From contig NZ_SORF01000001.1 in NCBI RefSeq assembly GCF_004366795.1, forward strand, positions 1 to 64,000: a stretch of DNA of 64,000 nt. The letters run 5' to 3'. Within the stretch, counting starts at the first letter, position 1. Every line of letters begins with the position of its first letter. Below, one piece after another: positions 44,562-56,173 of this stretch. The translations under genes were made by a program, and so were the position numbers. The notes under the pieces are model-generated. The model saw nothing but the letters and a program-made list of their open reading frames with translations. It ran no database searches and was not told the origin of the DNA. The stretch is from Alicyclobacillus sacchari (GTDB lineage: Bacteria > Bacillota > Bacilli > Alicyclobacillales > Alicyclobacillaceae).

Positions 44562-45485
44562 TCACTGTGCACTTGCCTCATTCGTGACGGCTTTATGTTT
44601 ACGCATGGAGCGGCCTCTCCATGCAACCCAAATCGGACTCGCGATAAAAATGGACGAGTACGCGCCGCTAATGAGACCAATGATGAGCGCAAACGTGAAA
44701 TTGCGGATGGACACTCCGCCGAAAAAGTAAAGAATCACAGCAGCGACAAGCACCGTGAACACTGTGTTGATAGACCTCGTCATGGTCTGCCACAAACTCT
44801 TGTTCACGACCTCGCGCAGGGCTTCAATGTTGTCCGGTTTGTGAATCTTTACATTCTCACGGATGCGGTCAAAAATCACGATGGTGTCATTAATGGAATA
44901 CCCAACAATCGTCAACAAAGCCGCCACAAAGGTCAAATCGACTTCGCGGCGCAACAGCGCAAAAGCGGCAAGAACGATAAACGCGTCGTGCAACAATGCG
45001 ATGATGCCGGCGATGGCAAAGCGAAATTCGAAGCGGATGGCCACGTAGATGACAATGCAAACCGCCGCCGCGAGAACGGCCCAAATCGCTTTGCGCGCCG
45101 TTTGCTGTGCCACAAAGGGATCGACTGAGTTAACCTGAATGTCTTGCTTCGCGTTCGGAAAGAATTTGTGTTCAGCCGTCTGAATTGCGGCGATTTGTTT
45201 CGCGCTCAGTTGTTCGGGCAGCGTGACGATGGCGACGTTTCGTTCGATGCCGCCAACCGTGAGCCCTGTATCGCCTATGGTGAGACCAACCGATTGAAAC
45301 ATTTGGCGCACGCGCGCATCCGGAACCTGTTGATTCAATTGAAATTGAATTCGCGATCCTGCCTTAAAGTCTGTGCTCAAATTGAATCCGAACAGGGCGA
45401 AGACGATGATGCCAGCAACCGTGATGGCACCCGACAGCATAAAGAACCACTTGCTCAACCGAACAATGTTAAACCTGGGTTTCAT
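44562..45485 (-). CDS. secF: Protein translocase subunit SecF
   Basis: A 307-residue six-helix membrane protein that uses the proton gradient with SecD to pull exported proteins from the translocon. N-terminal helix, then FNLSTDFKAGSRIQF, the roughly 90-residue P1-like periplasmic loop, AIRFEFRFAIAGIIALLHDAFI, and VGYSINDTIVIFDRIREN, the strongest SecF signature. RSINTVFTVL follows in helix 5. The ATG overlaps the end of secD by 17 bases. In B. subtilis these are fused as SecDF; here they are separate genes. Confidence 0.96.
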   Translation of the reverse strand: MKPRFNIVRLSKWFFMLSGAITVAGIIVFALFGFNLSTDFKAGSRIQFQLNQQVPDARVRQMFQSVGLTIGDTGLTVGGIERNVAIVTLPEQLSAKQIAAIQTAEHKFFPNAKQDIQVNSVDPFVAQQTARKAIWAVLAAAVCIVIYVAIRFEFRFAIAGIIALLHDAFIVLAAFALLRREVDLTFVAALLTIVGYSINDTIVIFDRIRENVKIHKPDNIEALREVVNKSLWQTMTRSINTVFTVLVAAVILYFFGGVSIRNFTFALIIGLISGAYSSIFIASPIWVAWRGRSMRKHKAVTNEASAQ

Positions 45486-46770
45486 GCTGTTTCAACACTC
45501 CCTTCCCGACGCCGTACCACCATGGGCGGCGAACGACGCCAGATGCCGTGAACGTAAGCAGCATGAGGCGGCTGAGCAAGACAGCGGTCAAAAGGCTGAC
45601 GATGATGCCGACCATGAGCGCGACGGCAAATCCTCGGACATCCCCCTGCCCGCCGAAGATGTACATGACAGCACCGGCGATAAACGTCGTCGCATTCGAA
45701 TCGACGATGGTACGCAAGGCGTTCTTGTTGCCGACTCGTACGGCGGATCGCAAGCTCCGGCCGTTCCGCATCTCGTCCTTGATGCGCTCGTACGTGATGA
45801 TATTCGCGTCAACCGCGATTCCCACACCCAATACGAGTGCCGCCAAGCCCGACAATGTGAGCACGACGTGCAGCCCCGAGAAGACCAACAAAGTCAAGTA
45901 GCCGTATGCGACGAGCGCAATATCGGCGATAAGACCAGCCAAGCGATACACGAACATCATGAAGGCGAAGATGATGATGATGGCGATGAGACCAGCGACC
46001 ATCGTGCGCTGTAAGCTCGTTTGACCAAGCGACGGACCCACGCTCGTCTCACTTTCAAGCGTCAGCGGATACGGCAGCGCTCCCGCATTCAGTTCGTTTG
46101 CCAGCGCCATACACGCCTGCGGCGTCGTCAGACTTCCACCGGATATTTCACTGCTGCCGCTGTACATGACCTGCTGAATGACAGGATCCGTCAACAGCTG
46201 CCCGTTGAGAAAAACAAAAATGGGCTTCCCTACATACTCTTTTGTAATATCGATCCACTTCTGCGCCTGTTTAAACTCAATGGCGACCGCATTCTTGCCG
46301 TCCTGCTGATCTACGACCCACTTGGCGTTGCTCTTGAGGTCAGCGCCGGTCGCAAGCGGTGCGCCGACGGGTGTAATCTTGCCCGTCTTCTTATCCACAG
46401 TCGCGTCTCCGTAAATGGCCAATTGGGCGGTCGCGCCGATGACCTGAACCGCTTCTTGCTGGTTTTTCACACCCGCGACCTGGACGCGGATCTGATCCTG
46501 TCCAAGCTGATTCTTGCCTTCGAGATCAATACTGGGCGACGAGACGCCGAGCGAGTTGACGCGCATTTCAACCGCCTTCAACAACGCCTGACGGCCGCTG
46601 TCCGAAAGCGATTGCCCTTTTGGCGTATCGACCGCATACAGCAAATCGACACCGCCCCGCAAGTCGAGCCCAAGCGGGATCGACTTCCATACCTGTGGAA
46701 CTGTGCCCGCAGTGACGCCGATGATCGCGGCGACCATCAGCAGAAACGCGAACAGGCGTCCCCATTTCAT
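45469..46770 (-). CDS. secD: Protein translocase subunit SecD
   Basis: A 433-residue SecD. Helix 1 (about 5-27) is followed by GLDLRGGVDLLYAV, the large external P1 domain (about 45-255), then five helices with LVYGYLTLLVFSGL-like and GVGIAVDANIITYERIKDEMRNG, whose Asp and Arg are conserved in proton coupling. ATG 46770 follows AAGGAGGA; the upstream open frame crosses the promoter and is rejected. The secDF promoter and the preceding comN terminator are clear. SecD and SecF are translationally coupled by overlap. Confidence 0.96.
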   Translation of the reverse strand: MKWGRLFAFLLMVAAIIGVTAGTVPQVWKSIPLGLDLRGGVDLLYAVDTPKGQSLSDSGRQALLKAVEMRVNSLGVSSPSIDLEGKNQLGQDQIRVQVAGVKNQQEAVQVIGATAQLAIYGDATVDKKTGKITPVGAPLATGADLKSNAKWVVDQQDGKNAVAIEFKQAQKWIDITKEYVGKPIFVFLNGQLLTDPVIQQVMYSGSSEISGGSLTTPQACMALANELNAGALPYPLTLESETSVGPSLGQTSLQRTMVAGLIAIIIIFAFMMFVYRLAGLIADIALVAYGYLTLLVFSGLHVVLTLSGLAALVLGVGIAVDANIITYERIKDEMRNGRSLRSAVRVGNKNALRTIVDSNATTFIAGAVMYIFGGQGDVRGFAVALMVGIIVSLLTAVLLSRLMLLTFTASGVVRRPWWYGVGKGVLKQHETQV

Positions 46771-46871
46771 AGCTTGTCCTCCTTCAGTCCGCCGTCCAGC
46801 CTCGCCCGCAAAACGGGTTTCGTCCAGCCAAACGAACGCTCCGCTGCCGTTTCCAACAGCATGCCATGTCC

Positions 46872-46900
46872 AGTATACGAACGACAAATTTCGCCGTCAA
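46872..46900 (-). promoter_or_regulatory. Promoter of secD-secF
   Basis: On the minus strand TTGACG (46900 to 46895), a 17-base spacer and TATACT (46877 to 46872), about 100 bases before the secD ATG. It starts right after the T-run of the comN terminator. Confidence 0.72.
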
Positions 46901-46902
46901 AC

Positions 46903-46924
46903 AAAAAAACCTGCCTCGAAGGCA
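46903..46924 (-). terminator. Terminator after comN
   Basis: On the minus strand TGCCT, a TCG loop and AGGCA are followed by GG and seven T residues. The stem is short but the T-run is strong. It sits about 30 bases past the comN stop. Confidence 0.7.
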
Positions 46925-46953
46925 CTGGCTGCGCAATATCAAGCCACTTTGTG

Positions 46954-47229
46954 TCACGAACGCGACGGCTCGCCAAATCCGCCGTCCAATTGGCGGTAGG
47001 CATTCACGGTCAAATAATTCATGTAATCGGTGATACGAACGGATAGAATGAGTTCTACTAACTCGTGCAACTGAATGCCAAACCTGACTTTCGATTCGAT
47101 GTACGACCAGAACTCGTCAAAATCGACCTGATCATATCCGAGCAGTTTAAATTCCTCGATCTTTGCCCGGCAAAGATCGAGAATTGCCGCTTTGTGTTCC
47201 GCGATCGACGGAAGTTGAAACGGATCCAT
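46954..47229 (-). CDS. comN: ComN-like post-transcriptional regulator
   Basis: A 91-residue protein matching the ComN/YrzD family, which in B. subtilis controls comE mRNA and binds DivIVA. Family features are a helical start, KIEEFKLLGYDQVDFDEFWSYIESKVRF and, most diagnostic, ITDYMNYLTVNAYRQL. Position between secD and spoVB is the same as yrzD in B. subtilis. It is divergent from spoVB and has its own terminator. Confidence 0.88.
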   Translation of the reverse strand: MDPFQLPSIAEHKAAILDLCRAKIEEFKLLGYDQVDFDEFWSYIESKVRFGIQLHELVELILSVRITDYMNYLTVNAYRQLDGGFGEPSRS

Positions 47230-47391
47230 CCCCCATGCATCTCCCTCGGCTGGCCTAAGCTATCTATCTTTCCACCCGCACCGCGCAAATTCCTCTCTGG
47301 TCCAAAAAAAGGACTACCTCACGCTCGCTTCGCATACGGAATAACGTACATGTCTGCCGTAGACAGAAACCAAAACGGGAGGTACTGCACC

Positions 47392-48975
47392 ATGAATCGC
47401 CACACCTTCCTACACGGAGCGCTCGTGCTGATGATTGCAGGGCTTGTCACACGCGTGATGGGCTTCATATACCGCATCTTCCTTACTCGCATCATCGGCG
47501 CCGAGGGGATGGGTTTGTTTCAAATCGTCTTCCCTATCCTGGGATTGGTTCTGACCTTTGTCACCATGGGCTTCCCCTTGGCCATCTCCAAACTGGTGGC
47601 GGAGGCTGTGGCGCAGCGCGATCGCGCTCGGATTCATCGCATTATGCGCATATCCGGGATTTCGGTCGCATGCCTGGCAGCCCTGTTCACCCTGCTCATG
47701 TACCTGCTGCGTCATGTGATTGAAACACATTGGCTGACCGATCCGCGCGCGTACCCAACCTATCTCGCCATGATCCCTGTCGTCGGCATCATCGCCGTCT
47801 CAAGCCTCTATCGCGGCTATTTTCAGGGACTGCAGGATATGGCGCCAACCGCATGGGCCTCGATTCTCGAGCAGACAGTGCGCATTTTGAGCATTTGGAT
47901 CCTTGCGGCATACTTTGTCCGCTATTCGCTGTCGTACGCAGCCGCCGCTGCTATGATGGGCATGGTACTGGGCGAACTCTCCGGCCTTTTATTTATGGTC
48001 TTTCAACAGCGTCGACGCGCCCGTCTCGTCGACGTCGTTCCTGAACCTGCCTACACGCGTGCCGCCGAATCGATGCGCAGCACTGTACACGCGATCGGGC
48101 AAATTTCACTTCCGGTAACCTTGAGCAAATTGATTTGGTCGCTCTTGTTCGCCGCCGAACCCGTCCTCGTCATGCGTGCGTTACAAGCCGCGGGCTTTGT
48201 CACGAGCCAAGCCACCAGCATGTACGGCGAGTACAGCGGCATGGCCATCCCACTGCTCGTCTTCCCGACGGTCATCACGTCCTCGTTGGCGACCAATCTT
48301 GTCCCAGCGGTCTCAGAAGCAGCAGCGGCCGGAGAGATGTTCCGCATTCGCAAACGGCTCTCGCAAAGCTTCACAGCAACTGCACTCATCTCGTTCCCGG
48401 CGTCCGTGATATTCACCCTGTTCGCAGGGCCGCTCACGTCCGCCATCTACAAACAACCGAACATCGGTCCCATTCTCGCCATTATGGCCCCGTTTGAGTT
48501 TCTGCTCTGCTTGCAAGCGCCGTTGACAGGTATCCTGCAAGGCCTGAATCGGGCTGGCGTGGCGATGGTCAACTCGATTGTGGGCGGCGTGGCGAAACTT
48601 CTGCTCGTCGTCGTCCTAGCTCGCCGCCCCGAACTCGGCATTCTCGGCGTGAGCATGGCAACGGCGTTTTCCTTTACACTCTCCACACTCTTAAACCTGT
48701 GGTTTGTCGTGCGCATGATTGGCTTCCACATTCGACTGCAATCGCTCCTGCGCGTGGGCATTGCCGCGCTCTGCATGTTCGTCTACATGCAAGTCATCAC
48801 GTACCACCGCCCAGTGCCTGGGACCACCCTGCTCCTGGCAATCGGCGGCGGACTCCTCCTCTACCTTGCGCTGCTGTGCACCTTGCGCGTACTAACCAGT
48901 CGAGCGGTCTCGCGGATCCCGAAGATTGGCCCTGCTCTCTCACGAATCGTCCGCTGGATGCCATTTGCAGTGTAA
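47392..48975 (+). CDS. spoVB: Stage V sporulation protein B (polysaccharide/lipid flippase)
   Basis: A 527-residue membrane protein with about 14 helices of the MOP/MATE polysaccharide-transporter superfamily. In sporulation SpoVB moves a cortex peptidoglycan precursor across the forespore outer membrane. The N-terminus has IAGLVTRVMGFIYRIFLTRIIGAEGMGLF, the hallmark of the family; FPLAISKLVAEA and YRGYFQGLQDMAPTAWASILEQ are further matches. ATG 47392 follows GGGAGGT. In this organism it is flanked by comN and a DUF421 gene, as in Bacillus. A sigma-E promoter is expected but I could not identify one with confidence. Confidence 0.93.
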   Translation: MNRHTFLHGALVLMIAGLVTRVMGFIYRIFLTRIIGAEGMGLFQIVFPILGLVLTFVTMGFPLAISKLVAEAVAQRDRARIHRIMRISGISVACLAALFTLLMYLLRHVIETHWLTDPRAYPTYLAMIPVVGIIAVSSLYRGYFQGLQDMAPTAWASILEQTVRILSIWILAAYFVRYSLSYAAAAAMMGMVLGELSGLLFMVFQQRRRARLVDVVPEPAYTRAAESMRSTVHAIGQISLPVTLSKLIWSLLFAAEPVLVMRALQAAGFVTSQATSMYGEYSGMAIPLLVFPTVITSSLATNLVPAVSEAAAAGEMFRIRKRLSQSFTATALISFPASVIFTLFAGPLTSAIYKQPNIGPILAIMAPFEFLLCLQAPLTGILQGLNRAGVAMVNSIVGGVAKLLLVVVLARRPELGILGVSMATAFSFTLSTLLNLWFVVRMIGFHIRLQSLLRVGIAALCMFVYMQVITYHRPVPGTTLLLAIGGGLLLYLALLCTLRVLTSRAVSRIPKIGPALSRIVRWMPFAV

Positions 48976-49001
48976 ACAGCAACACCGCCAAACACGGTGC
49001 A

Positions 49002-49691
49002 CTACGTTCGATCCCGCTCGTCGATCCATATCGCACCTGCCGCGTCGATGGTCGCATAAAACACGTTTTCCAAGGCGTATCCGCGATGCTCAAGTTCATC
49101 TCTGAGCCACACCTCATCGCGGCCGATGATCGCGAGCGTCTTGGGCACAGGGCGGCCATCGATGACAAGCGGCAGTGGAATCGCTTCTGCTGCGACTGGC
49201 TTACCCAGGTCGCGCGCTGTCAGCGGCCGCGCCTCGGCTTTTGGGATGACACTCAGTTGGCCCGACGTCTCGAGTATCGCAAACTCGACATCGGCCACAT
49301 TTGCGACGCCCTTCTCGCGAAGTTGAGTGAGCAAATCGTGAACCGAGTAGCGGATTCTTTGCATTTCCCGATCCTGAATTCTCCCATGTTCGATGAGAAC
49401 CGATGGCTCTCCGTCGATCAGATGCCGAAAACGATGGCTCTTAATCTGGAGAAACGCAACCGCGACCTGAAAGAGCACAAGGGACGCGATCGAGATGGCC
49501 GCCTCGTAAATCGGTACGCGTCGGTCCTCCATCGGCAAGGTCGATAACTCGGCCATCATGACAGACACAACGAGATCGAATACGGAGAGTTGACCGATTT
49601 CCCGCTTGCCCATGATGCGCAGTGCAACCATGACAATCAAGTAGAGAACGAGCGCGCGTGCTGGAAATTGCCATAAGGGAACGCTATGCAT
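49002..49691 (-). CDS. DUF421 membrane protein (YrbG/YetF-like)
   Basis: A 229-residue protein. Three N-terminal helices (about 8-80, with MGKREIGQLSVFDLVVSVMMAELST between helices 1 and 2) are followed by a cytoplasmic alpha/beta domain containing GEPSVLIEHGRIQDREMQRIRYSVHDLLTQLREKGV-like family segments and a duplicated DUF421 C-terminal half with LVIDGRPVP. In Bacillus, related proteins (YrbG, YetF, SpoVA-operon partners) are membrane-associated and some matter for spore germination; YrbG lies at this same place. ATG 49691 follows GGAGGG. Function is not established. Confidence 0.88.
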   Translation of the reverse strand: MHSVPLWQFPARALVLYLIVMVALRIMGKREIGQLSVFDLVVSVMMAELSTLPMEDRRVPIYEAAISIASLVLFQVAVAFLQIKSHRFRHLIDGEPSVLIEHGRIQDREMQRIRYSVHDLLTQLREKGVANVADVEFAILETSGQLSVIPKAEARPLTARDLGKPVAAEAIPLPLVIDGRPVPKTLAIIGRDEVWLRDELEHRGYALENVFYATIDAAGAIWIDERDRT

Positions 49692-49835
49692 GGCTGATCC
49701 CTCCGGCGCTAGTATGACCTGGCACCGGGATCGTTCATGCGTTCTGCGAATGGCGCGGATGCCCCGACAGAGAAGCCAGGGAAGCCTTGGAGATGGTCGC
49801 ATATTCAACGCCCCGCTACACGTGCGGGCACCGCT

Positions 49836-51986
49836 TCACGCCATCGATTGTTCTGAGGTGGGATTGAGTTGGGCAAACATCTCCGCGATCCGATTGAATA
49901 AGTCCGGACCGTCCGCAACGTCATCGAACACCCGATAAGCAGCCGTCGTCCGCATCGAAAGCACCACGTTGTCGGACACAACATATCGGTGTTGTTCGAT
50001 CGCGTTCACGACACGATCGCACACCCCGGCAAGTTCGGTTTCGGAGACGTCCGGCAGCACGATTAACATTTCGTCTCCCCCATACCGACACGCCAATTCC
50101 GTATGACGCAGGCACTCCCGAACGAGCACACCCACTTGGCGCAGAACTGTATCGCCCACATCAAAACCAAATCCTACATTGACTTCGCCAAACTGATTCA
50201 AATCAATGCAGATGACTCCCCACCTCGTCACACCATGCACGATACCGTCACGAATCCGAATGTTGATGAAGTGGTACGTATACAGACTGGTTAAGCTGTC
50301 GACAAACAATTGCGTGTCGAACTCTGGCGTATACATCGCGGTACGGTTGCGACCGCGCTGTTTCGCCCCCCAATACATGGCACTGTCCGCTTTGAGCAAG
50401 AGATCGCGATCGGAGACACTGTCGTCGGGACAGGTCGCCACACCGACACTGACCGAAATCCCTTGCAGATGGTATCCATGAAACTCGACCGTCAATCTGC
50501 TAACTTCTTGCCGAATATGCTCCGCGATACGATAGGCCTCCTCGGCGCTCGCCCACATGAGAACGGCAAATTCTTCACCGCCGTAACGCGCGGCAATCCC
50601 ATGATCCCCGGCATGCCGCTGCAGAAGACGGCCTACTTCGCGTAAAACGGCATCCCCTGCCAGGTGCCCATATGTGTCATTGAACTTTTTGAAGAAGTCG
50701 ACGTCGGCAATCAGGACCGACACTGGGCGGTTCTCCGCCACCGACATTTGTACACGCTTCGCCAGTTCCTCGTAGAAATAGCGGTAGTTGAACAGCCCCG
50801 TCGCCTCGTCGCGGATGGTGCGCTCCTGCAGCTCCTGGTATAACTTTGCGTTTTCAAGAAGAACGGACACTTGATTGGACAGAGTGTCCATATACTGGTG
50901 AACATGCGAGAACGCTCGCGGCCGTGTCGCATAACACACGATCGCACCGTGCGCCTTGAGGTGCGCGTGCATGGGAAAGATGGCCATACTTAAAAATGTC
51001 GGATGTTCTCCGAGAATTCGCACTCTCGCGTCCTTGCGAACGTCCGGGATGTGGACGTGACCGCGCTGGTGGATGGTCTTCCATATGACACCACCTTCAG
51101 TTTCTGGCCAACCGTTCTTATCAAAAAACGCGTCGTATGCAATCGGGTGAACGGCCATGGGAACGAGTGCATTTCGCTCATTGTCAATCAAAAACACGAC
51201 GACACAATCGGCGAGCGTCATGCGCCGTGTGAGAACCGCAGCTTCCGTCGCGATTGCACACATATCAAATTCGGTAGCGAGTTTGGTCGTTGCCTCGTGA
51301 ATCATTTGGAGATCAAGCGTCTGACGATGCGCCCGCAGCATATACGCGAGCATCGCCAACGGCAACATCACGATGGGTTCGAACCATACGTTGTCAGGCG
51401 CCAAGGCCAGCACGAGGACGGCAAACGGCAAACATAGAGCCAAGTTGGCGATATCCGTAACAAACGCGCCGACGACGGACGACGGCAACAAGTTTCCACG
51501 AAGCCATTGCAAGGTGTGGACAAGCAGGTGATTGACGATCAAAAAGACCAGGGAACCAATGGCGAGATCCAAAAGTACCATTGCGTGAACGGAGACAATG
51601 GGCAGGGGGTGAAGCGCCTGTAGGACGAACCACAGGGCACACGCACTAAGTGCATACTGCCCGGCGTTGAACAGCACAATGACGCTGTCCCACGTACGCA
51701 AGAACAGCGGCGCGACACAGGCCGCTAACATCGCACACACCATCGCGGGCTCCAATTGGCCAAGGCCAACGAGTGCGATGATGACGGCTGGCAACAGCGA
51801 CGCTTGTGTTTGCCGCAGCGGAATAGGCAGTGATTCGAGTACACACGCAATCGCCGCCAGAGCCGCGACAAGCCACCCATCCGCATGGCGTAAACTCGGC
51901 AGCCCGTACAACGCGATGAGGCAGCCGGCGATCCCGACAACAGCGCTGTACAAGTTCTGGCGCCGCAACGTCCCGCCCTCCCTCAT
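49836..51986 (-). CDS. Membrane GAF protein with two GGDEF domains
   Basis: A 716-residue protein. Residues about 12-218 hold roughly seven or eight helices of a membrane sensor domain. Residues about 235-385 are a GAF domain. A first GGDEF domain spans 390-548 with the intact active site RYGGEEF (about 467-473) and DVDFFKKFNDTYGHLAGD. A second spans about 563-710 with CRYGGDEM (633-640) and ICIDLNQFGEVNVGFGFDVGD. The first looks active as a diguanylate cyclase; the second has Met for the final Phe. At the inhibitory I-site position the second has RHTE instead of RxxD. No EAL domain. It sits between DUF421 and yrzE, a place not occupied by such a gene in B. subtilis. Confidence 0.88.
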   Translation of the reverse strand: MREGGTLRRQNLYSAVVGIAGCLIALYGLPSLRHADGWLVAALAAIACVLESLPIPLRQTQASLLPAVIIALVGLGQLEPAMVCAMLAACVAPLFLRTWDSVIVLFNAGQYALSACALWFVLQALHPLPIVSVHAMVLLDLAIGSLVFLIVNHLLVHTLQWLRGNLLPSSVVGAFVTDIANLALCLPFAVLVLALAPDNVWFEPIVMLPLAMLAYMLRAHRQTLDLQMIHEATTKLATEFDMCAIATEAAVLTRRMTLADCVVVFLIDNERNALVPMAVHPIAYDAFFDKNGWPETEGGVIWKTIHQRGHVHIPDVRKDARVRILGEHPTFLSMAIFPMHAHLKAHGAIVCYATRPRAFSHVHQYMDTLSNQVSVLLENAKLYQELQERTIRDEATGLFNYRYFYEELAKRVQMSVAENRPVSVLIADVDFFKKFNDTYGHLAGDAVLREVGRLLQRHAGDHGIAARYGGEEFAVLMWASAEEAYRIAEHIRQEVSRLTVEFHGYHLQGISVSVGVATCPDDSVSDRDLLLKADSAMYWGAKQRGRNRTAMYTPEFDTQLFVDSLTSLYTYHFINIRIRDGIVHGVTRWGVICIDLNQFGEVNVGFGFDVGDTVLRQVGVLVRECLRHTELACRYGGDEMLIVLPDVSETELAGVCDRVVNAIEQHRYVVSDNVVLSMRTTAAYRVFDDVADGPDLFNRIAEMFAQLNPTSEQSMA

Positions 51987-52123
51987 GCGCTCACCCCCAC
52001 TGCAAACCGATTACAGAATTCTTCAAGTTTCCAGTATAAACAATTCATATCTATTTGGACAAGATCATATTCGTCTTGATACCCGAATATTTTGTAGTGA
52101 AACTTGTACAAGAGGTGATGAAG

Positions 52124-52531
52124 GTGCCTCAGGCGGATGGCAGCAGACGGCTCGACGTACTGCGCGCGATACCGGTTTTGTATGGATGTCTTTGGAGTTT
52201 ATTCATTGCCTTCTCAGGGACCGTCGTGATCTTTCTTTTCGCACAGTATGGCGATTGGGGTGCCAACTCCTTGACAACCGCCGCTTATGTGGTGCACTGT
52301 GCGGCTGTGTTTTTCGGCGCGATCGCGGCGGCTCGGCAAGTCGACAGCCGAGGCTGGTTTCACGGCGGATCAACCGGACTTTTGTACGCCCTCATTATGG
52401 TTGCCATCGGCTTGTTTGTGTATAACACCTTCACAATGGATGGGAGCGGTCTGTTTCGCGTGCTGTTGATGGCGGTCATCGGCGCGTTCGGCGGCATGAT
52501 TGGCTCCGCATTCTCCCGAACTGACGGCTGA
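52124..52531 (+). CDS. TIGR04086/YrzE-family membrane protein
   Basis: A 135-residue protein with four hydrophobic helices and almost no loops: PVLYGCLWSLFIAFSGTVVIFLFA, AYVVHCAAVFFGAIAAAR, GLLYALIMVAIGLFVYN and VLLMAVIGAFGGMIGS. This matches the small four-helix family found next to yajC and spoVB in Bacilli (YrzE). The GTG at 52124 is chosen because AAGAGGTG ends six bases before it. An upstream in-frame start would add 23 residues with no homology. Divergent from the GGDEF gene and convergent with yajC. Function unknown. Confidence 0.78.
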   Translation: MPQADGSRRLDVLRAIPVLYGCLWSLFIAFSGTVVIFLFAQYGDWGANSLTTAAYVVHCAAVFFGAIAAARQVDSRGWFHGGSTGLLYALIMVAIGLFVYNTFTMDGSGLFRVLLMAVIGAFGGMIGSAFSRTDG

Positions 52532-52575
52532 TGTAAGCAACCTAATGAGACCCGATTCACAGGACTATCCGCAAA

Positions 52576-52603
52576 ACGGCCGCAGGCGTATGCCCACGGC
52601 CGT
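52576..52603 (-). terminator. Terminator after yajC
   Basis: ACGGCC (52576) pairs with GGCCGT (ending 52603), enclosing a smaller GGC/GCC stem. On the minus strand the hairpin ends with CGGCCGTTTTG. It closes the queA-tgt-yajC run and lies between convergent yrzE and yajC. Confidence 0.6.
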
Positions 52604-52617
52604 CGTCGCAAAAGCAA

Positions 52618-55224
<2,607 letters not shown>

Positions 55225-55256
55225 AGTTGTCGTCCCATCCTTTCCGTACACACAAT

Positions 55257-55280
55257 TCCGCACAGCGCACGCTGTGCGGA
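55257..55280. terminator. Perfect inverted repeat between rsgI and queA
   Basis: TCCGCACAGCG and CGCTGTGCGGA with two bases between form an 11-base perfect palindrome. It follows the rsgI stop on the minus strand and precedes queA. No strong T-run follows, so it may be a weak terminator or a protein-binding site. Confidence 0.5.
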
Positions 55281-55290
55281 CAGGGCAACT

Positions 55291-56169
55291 TCACCCATTA
55301 TACTGATACTGTTGTGTGGAATTCAAAGTGGATGATCCGACGGCACTATCGACAATCGAGGCGACCTGCTGGTAATCCCCCGTGTTGAAGCCGGATAAAG
55401 CTGTGTGCAAATCGTGTGCCTCGGCAAGCACCGTCTGCAGATTGGCCGAGTTCAAATCCGTCAATTTCACCGGTACCCCGACCTGCTGGGCGAGTAGATA
55501 CGTGGCGTATTGCCCGGGCGATACATGTGCAGCTTGAGCTTGTGCCCATACCGCCTTTGGCACATCCATATGGTATACATTTCTTGTCTCACTCTTACCC
55601 AAGGCTGTATGGATGGCCGAAATGACTTGATCATCGACCGTATGCACATCGGCATTCTTTGCGACAGAAGCGGTGGTCACAACGATGCTGTCATTGCGCG
55701 GCAATTCTTGCGCTTGTGCGAGCTTCGCAACCACCTCGCCGACGGCCGAAGAAAGCGGCAAACCTTGTACAGGGACGGCATTCAATACACTTTGTCCCGT
55801 TTCGTTGAGACCACGGGCTGACACGACGTGCATGTGTGCGTCGACAGCAAAGCTTATCTGTCCGTTTGCATCCAAAGATACCAAAGCATAGTCAGAGCGG
55901 TGCGAAACAGCACCGACCAAAAGTCCGCCAAGAAGCACACAGCATGCTACAACCGCCGCCATTCCCGTTTGCCAACGCCGACCGGCACGGCTAAGACTGA
56001 GAACAGCGCGATCGAATCGACGCTCTCTGGCAGGCACCGAACAGAGTTCGCCAACCTGCAGGCCCTTGCCGACGCGAATCCGCCGGAAGGTACCGTCCCG
56101 CATCAGAACGATTGCGCGATCTCCGTCAAGCGATAGGATAACGGCCTTTTCCTCGTCCCTGCTTCGCAT
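55291..56169 (-). CDS. rsgI: RsgI-like anti-sigma factor
   Basis: A 292-residue membrane protein. An N-terminal cytoplasmic RsgI_N-type beta domain of about 60 residues (AVILSLDGDRAIVLMRDGTF...GELC) binds SigI. One helix follows (about 75-93, GMAAVVACCVLLGGLLVGAV), then an external domain with AVDAHMHVVSARGLNETGQ, the segment typical of RsgI proteins. The outer part ends without a carbohydrate-binding module, as in Bacillus rather than cellulolytic Clostridia. ATG 56169 follows GGAAGGGG. It is four bases downstream of sigI. Confidence 0.85.
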   Translation of the reverse strand: MRSRDEEKAVILSLDGDRAIVLMRDGTFRRIRVGKGLQVGELCSVPARERRFDRAVLSLSRAGRRWQTGMAAVVACCVLLGGLLVGAVSHRSDYALVSLDANGQISFAVDAHMHVVSARGLNETGQSVLNAVPVQGLPLSSAVGEVVAKLAQAQELPRNDSIVVTTASVAKNADVHTVDDQVISAIHTALGKSETRNVYHMDVPKAVWAQAQAAHVSPGQYATYLLAQQVGVPVKLTDLNSANLQTVLAEAHDLHTALSGFNTGDYQQVASIVDSAVGSSTLNSTQQYQYNG

Positions 56170-56173
56170 GGTG

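Noticed and set aside
46021-47046. 341-codon plus-strand frame opposite secD
   Set aside because: Shadow frame; it crosses the clear secD promoter and the comN terminator.
48699-49547. 282-codon plus-strand frame across the end of spoVB and DUF421
   Set aside because: Overlaps two well-supported genes and has no ribosome binding site.
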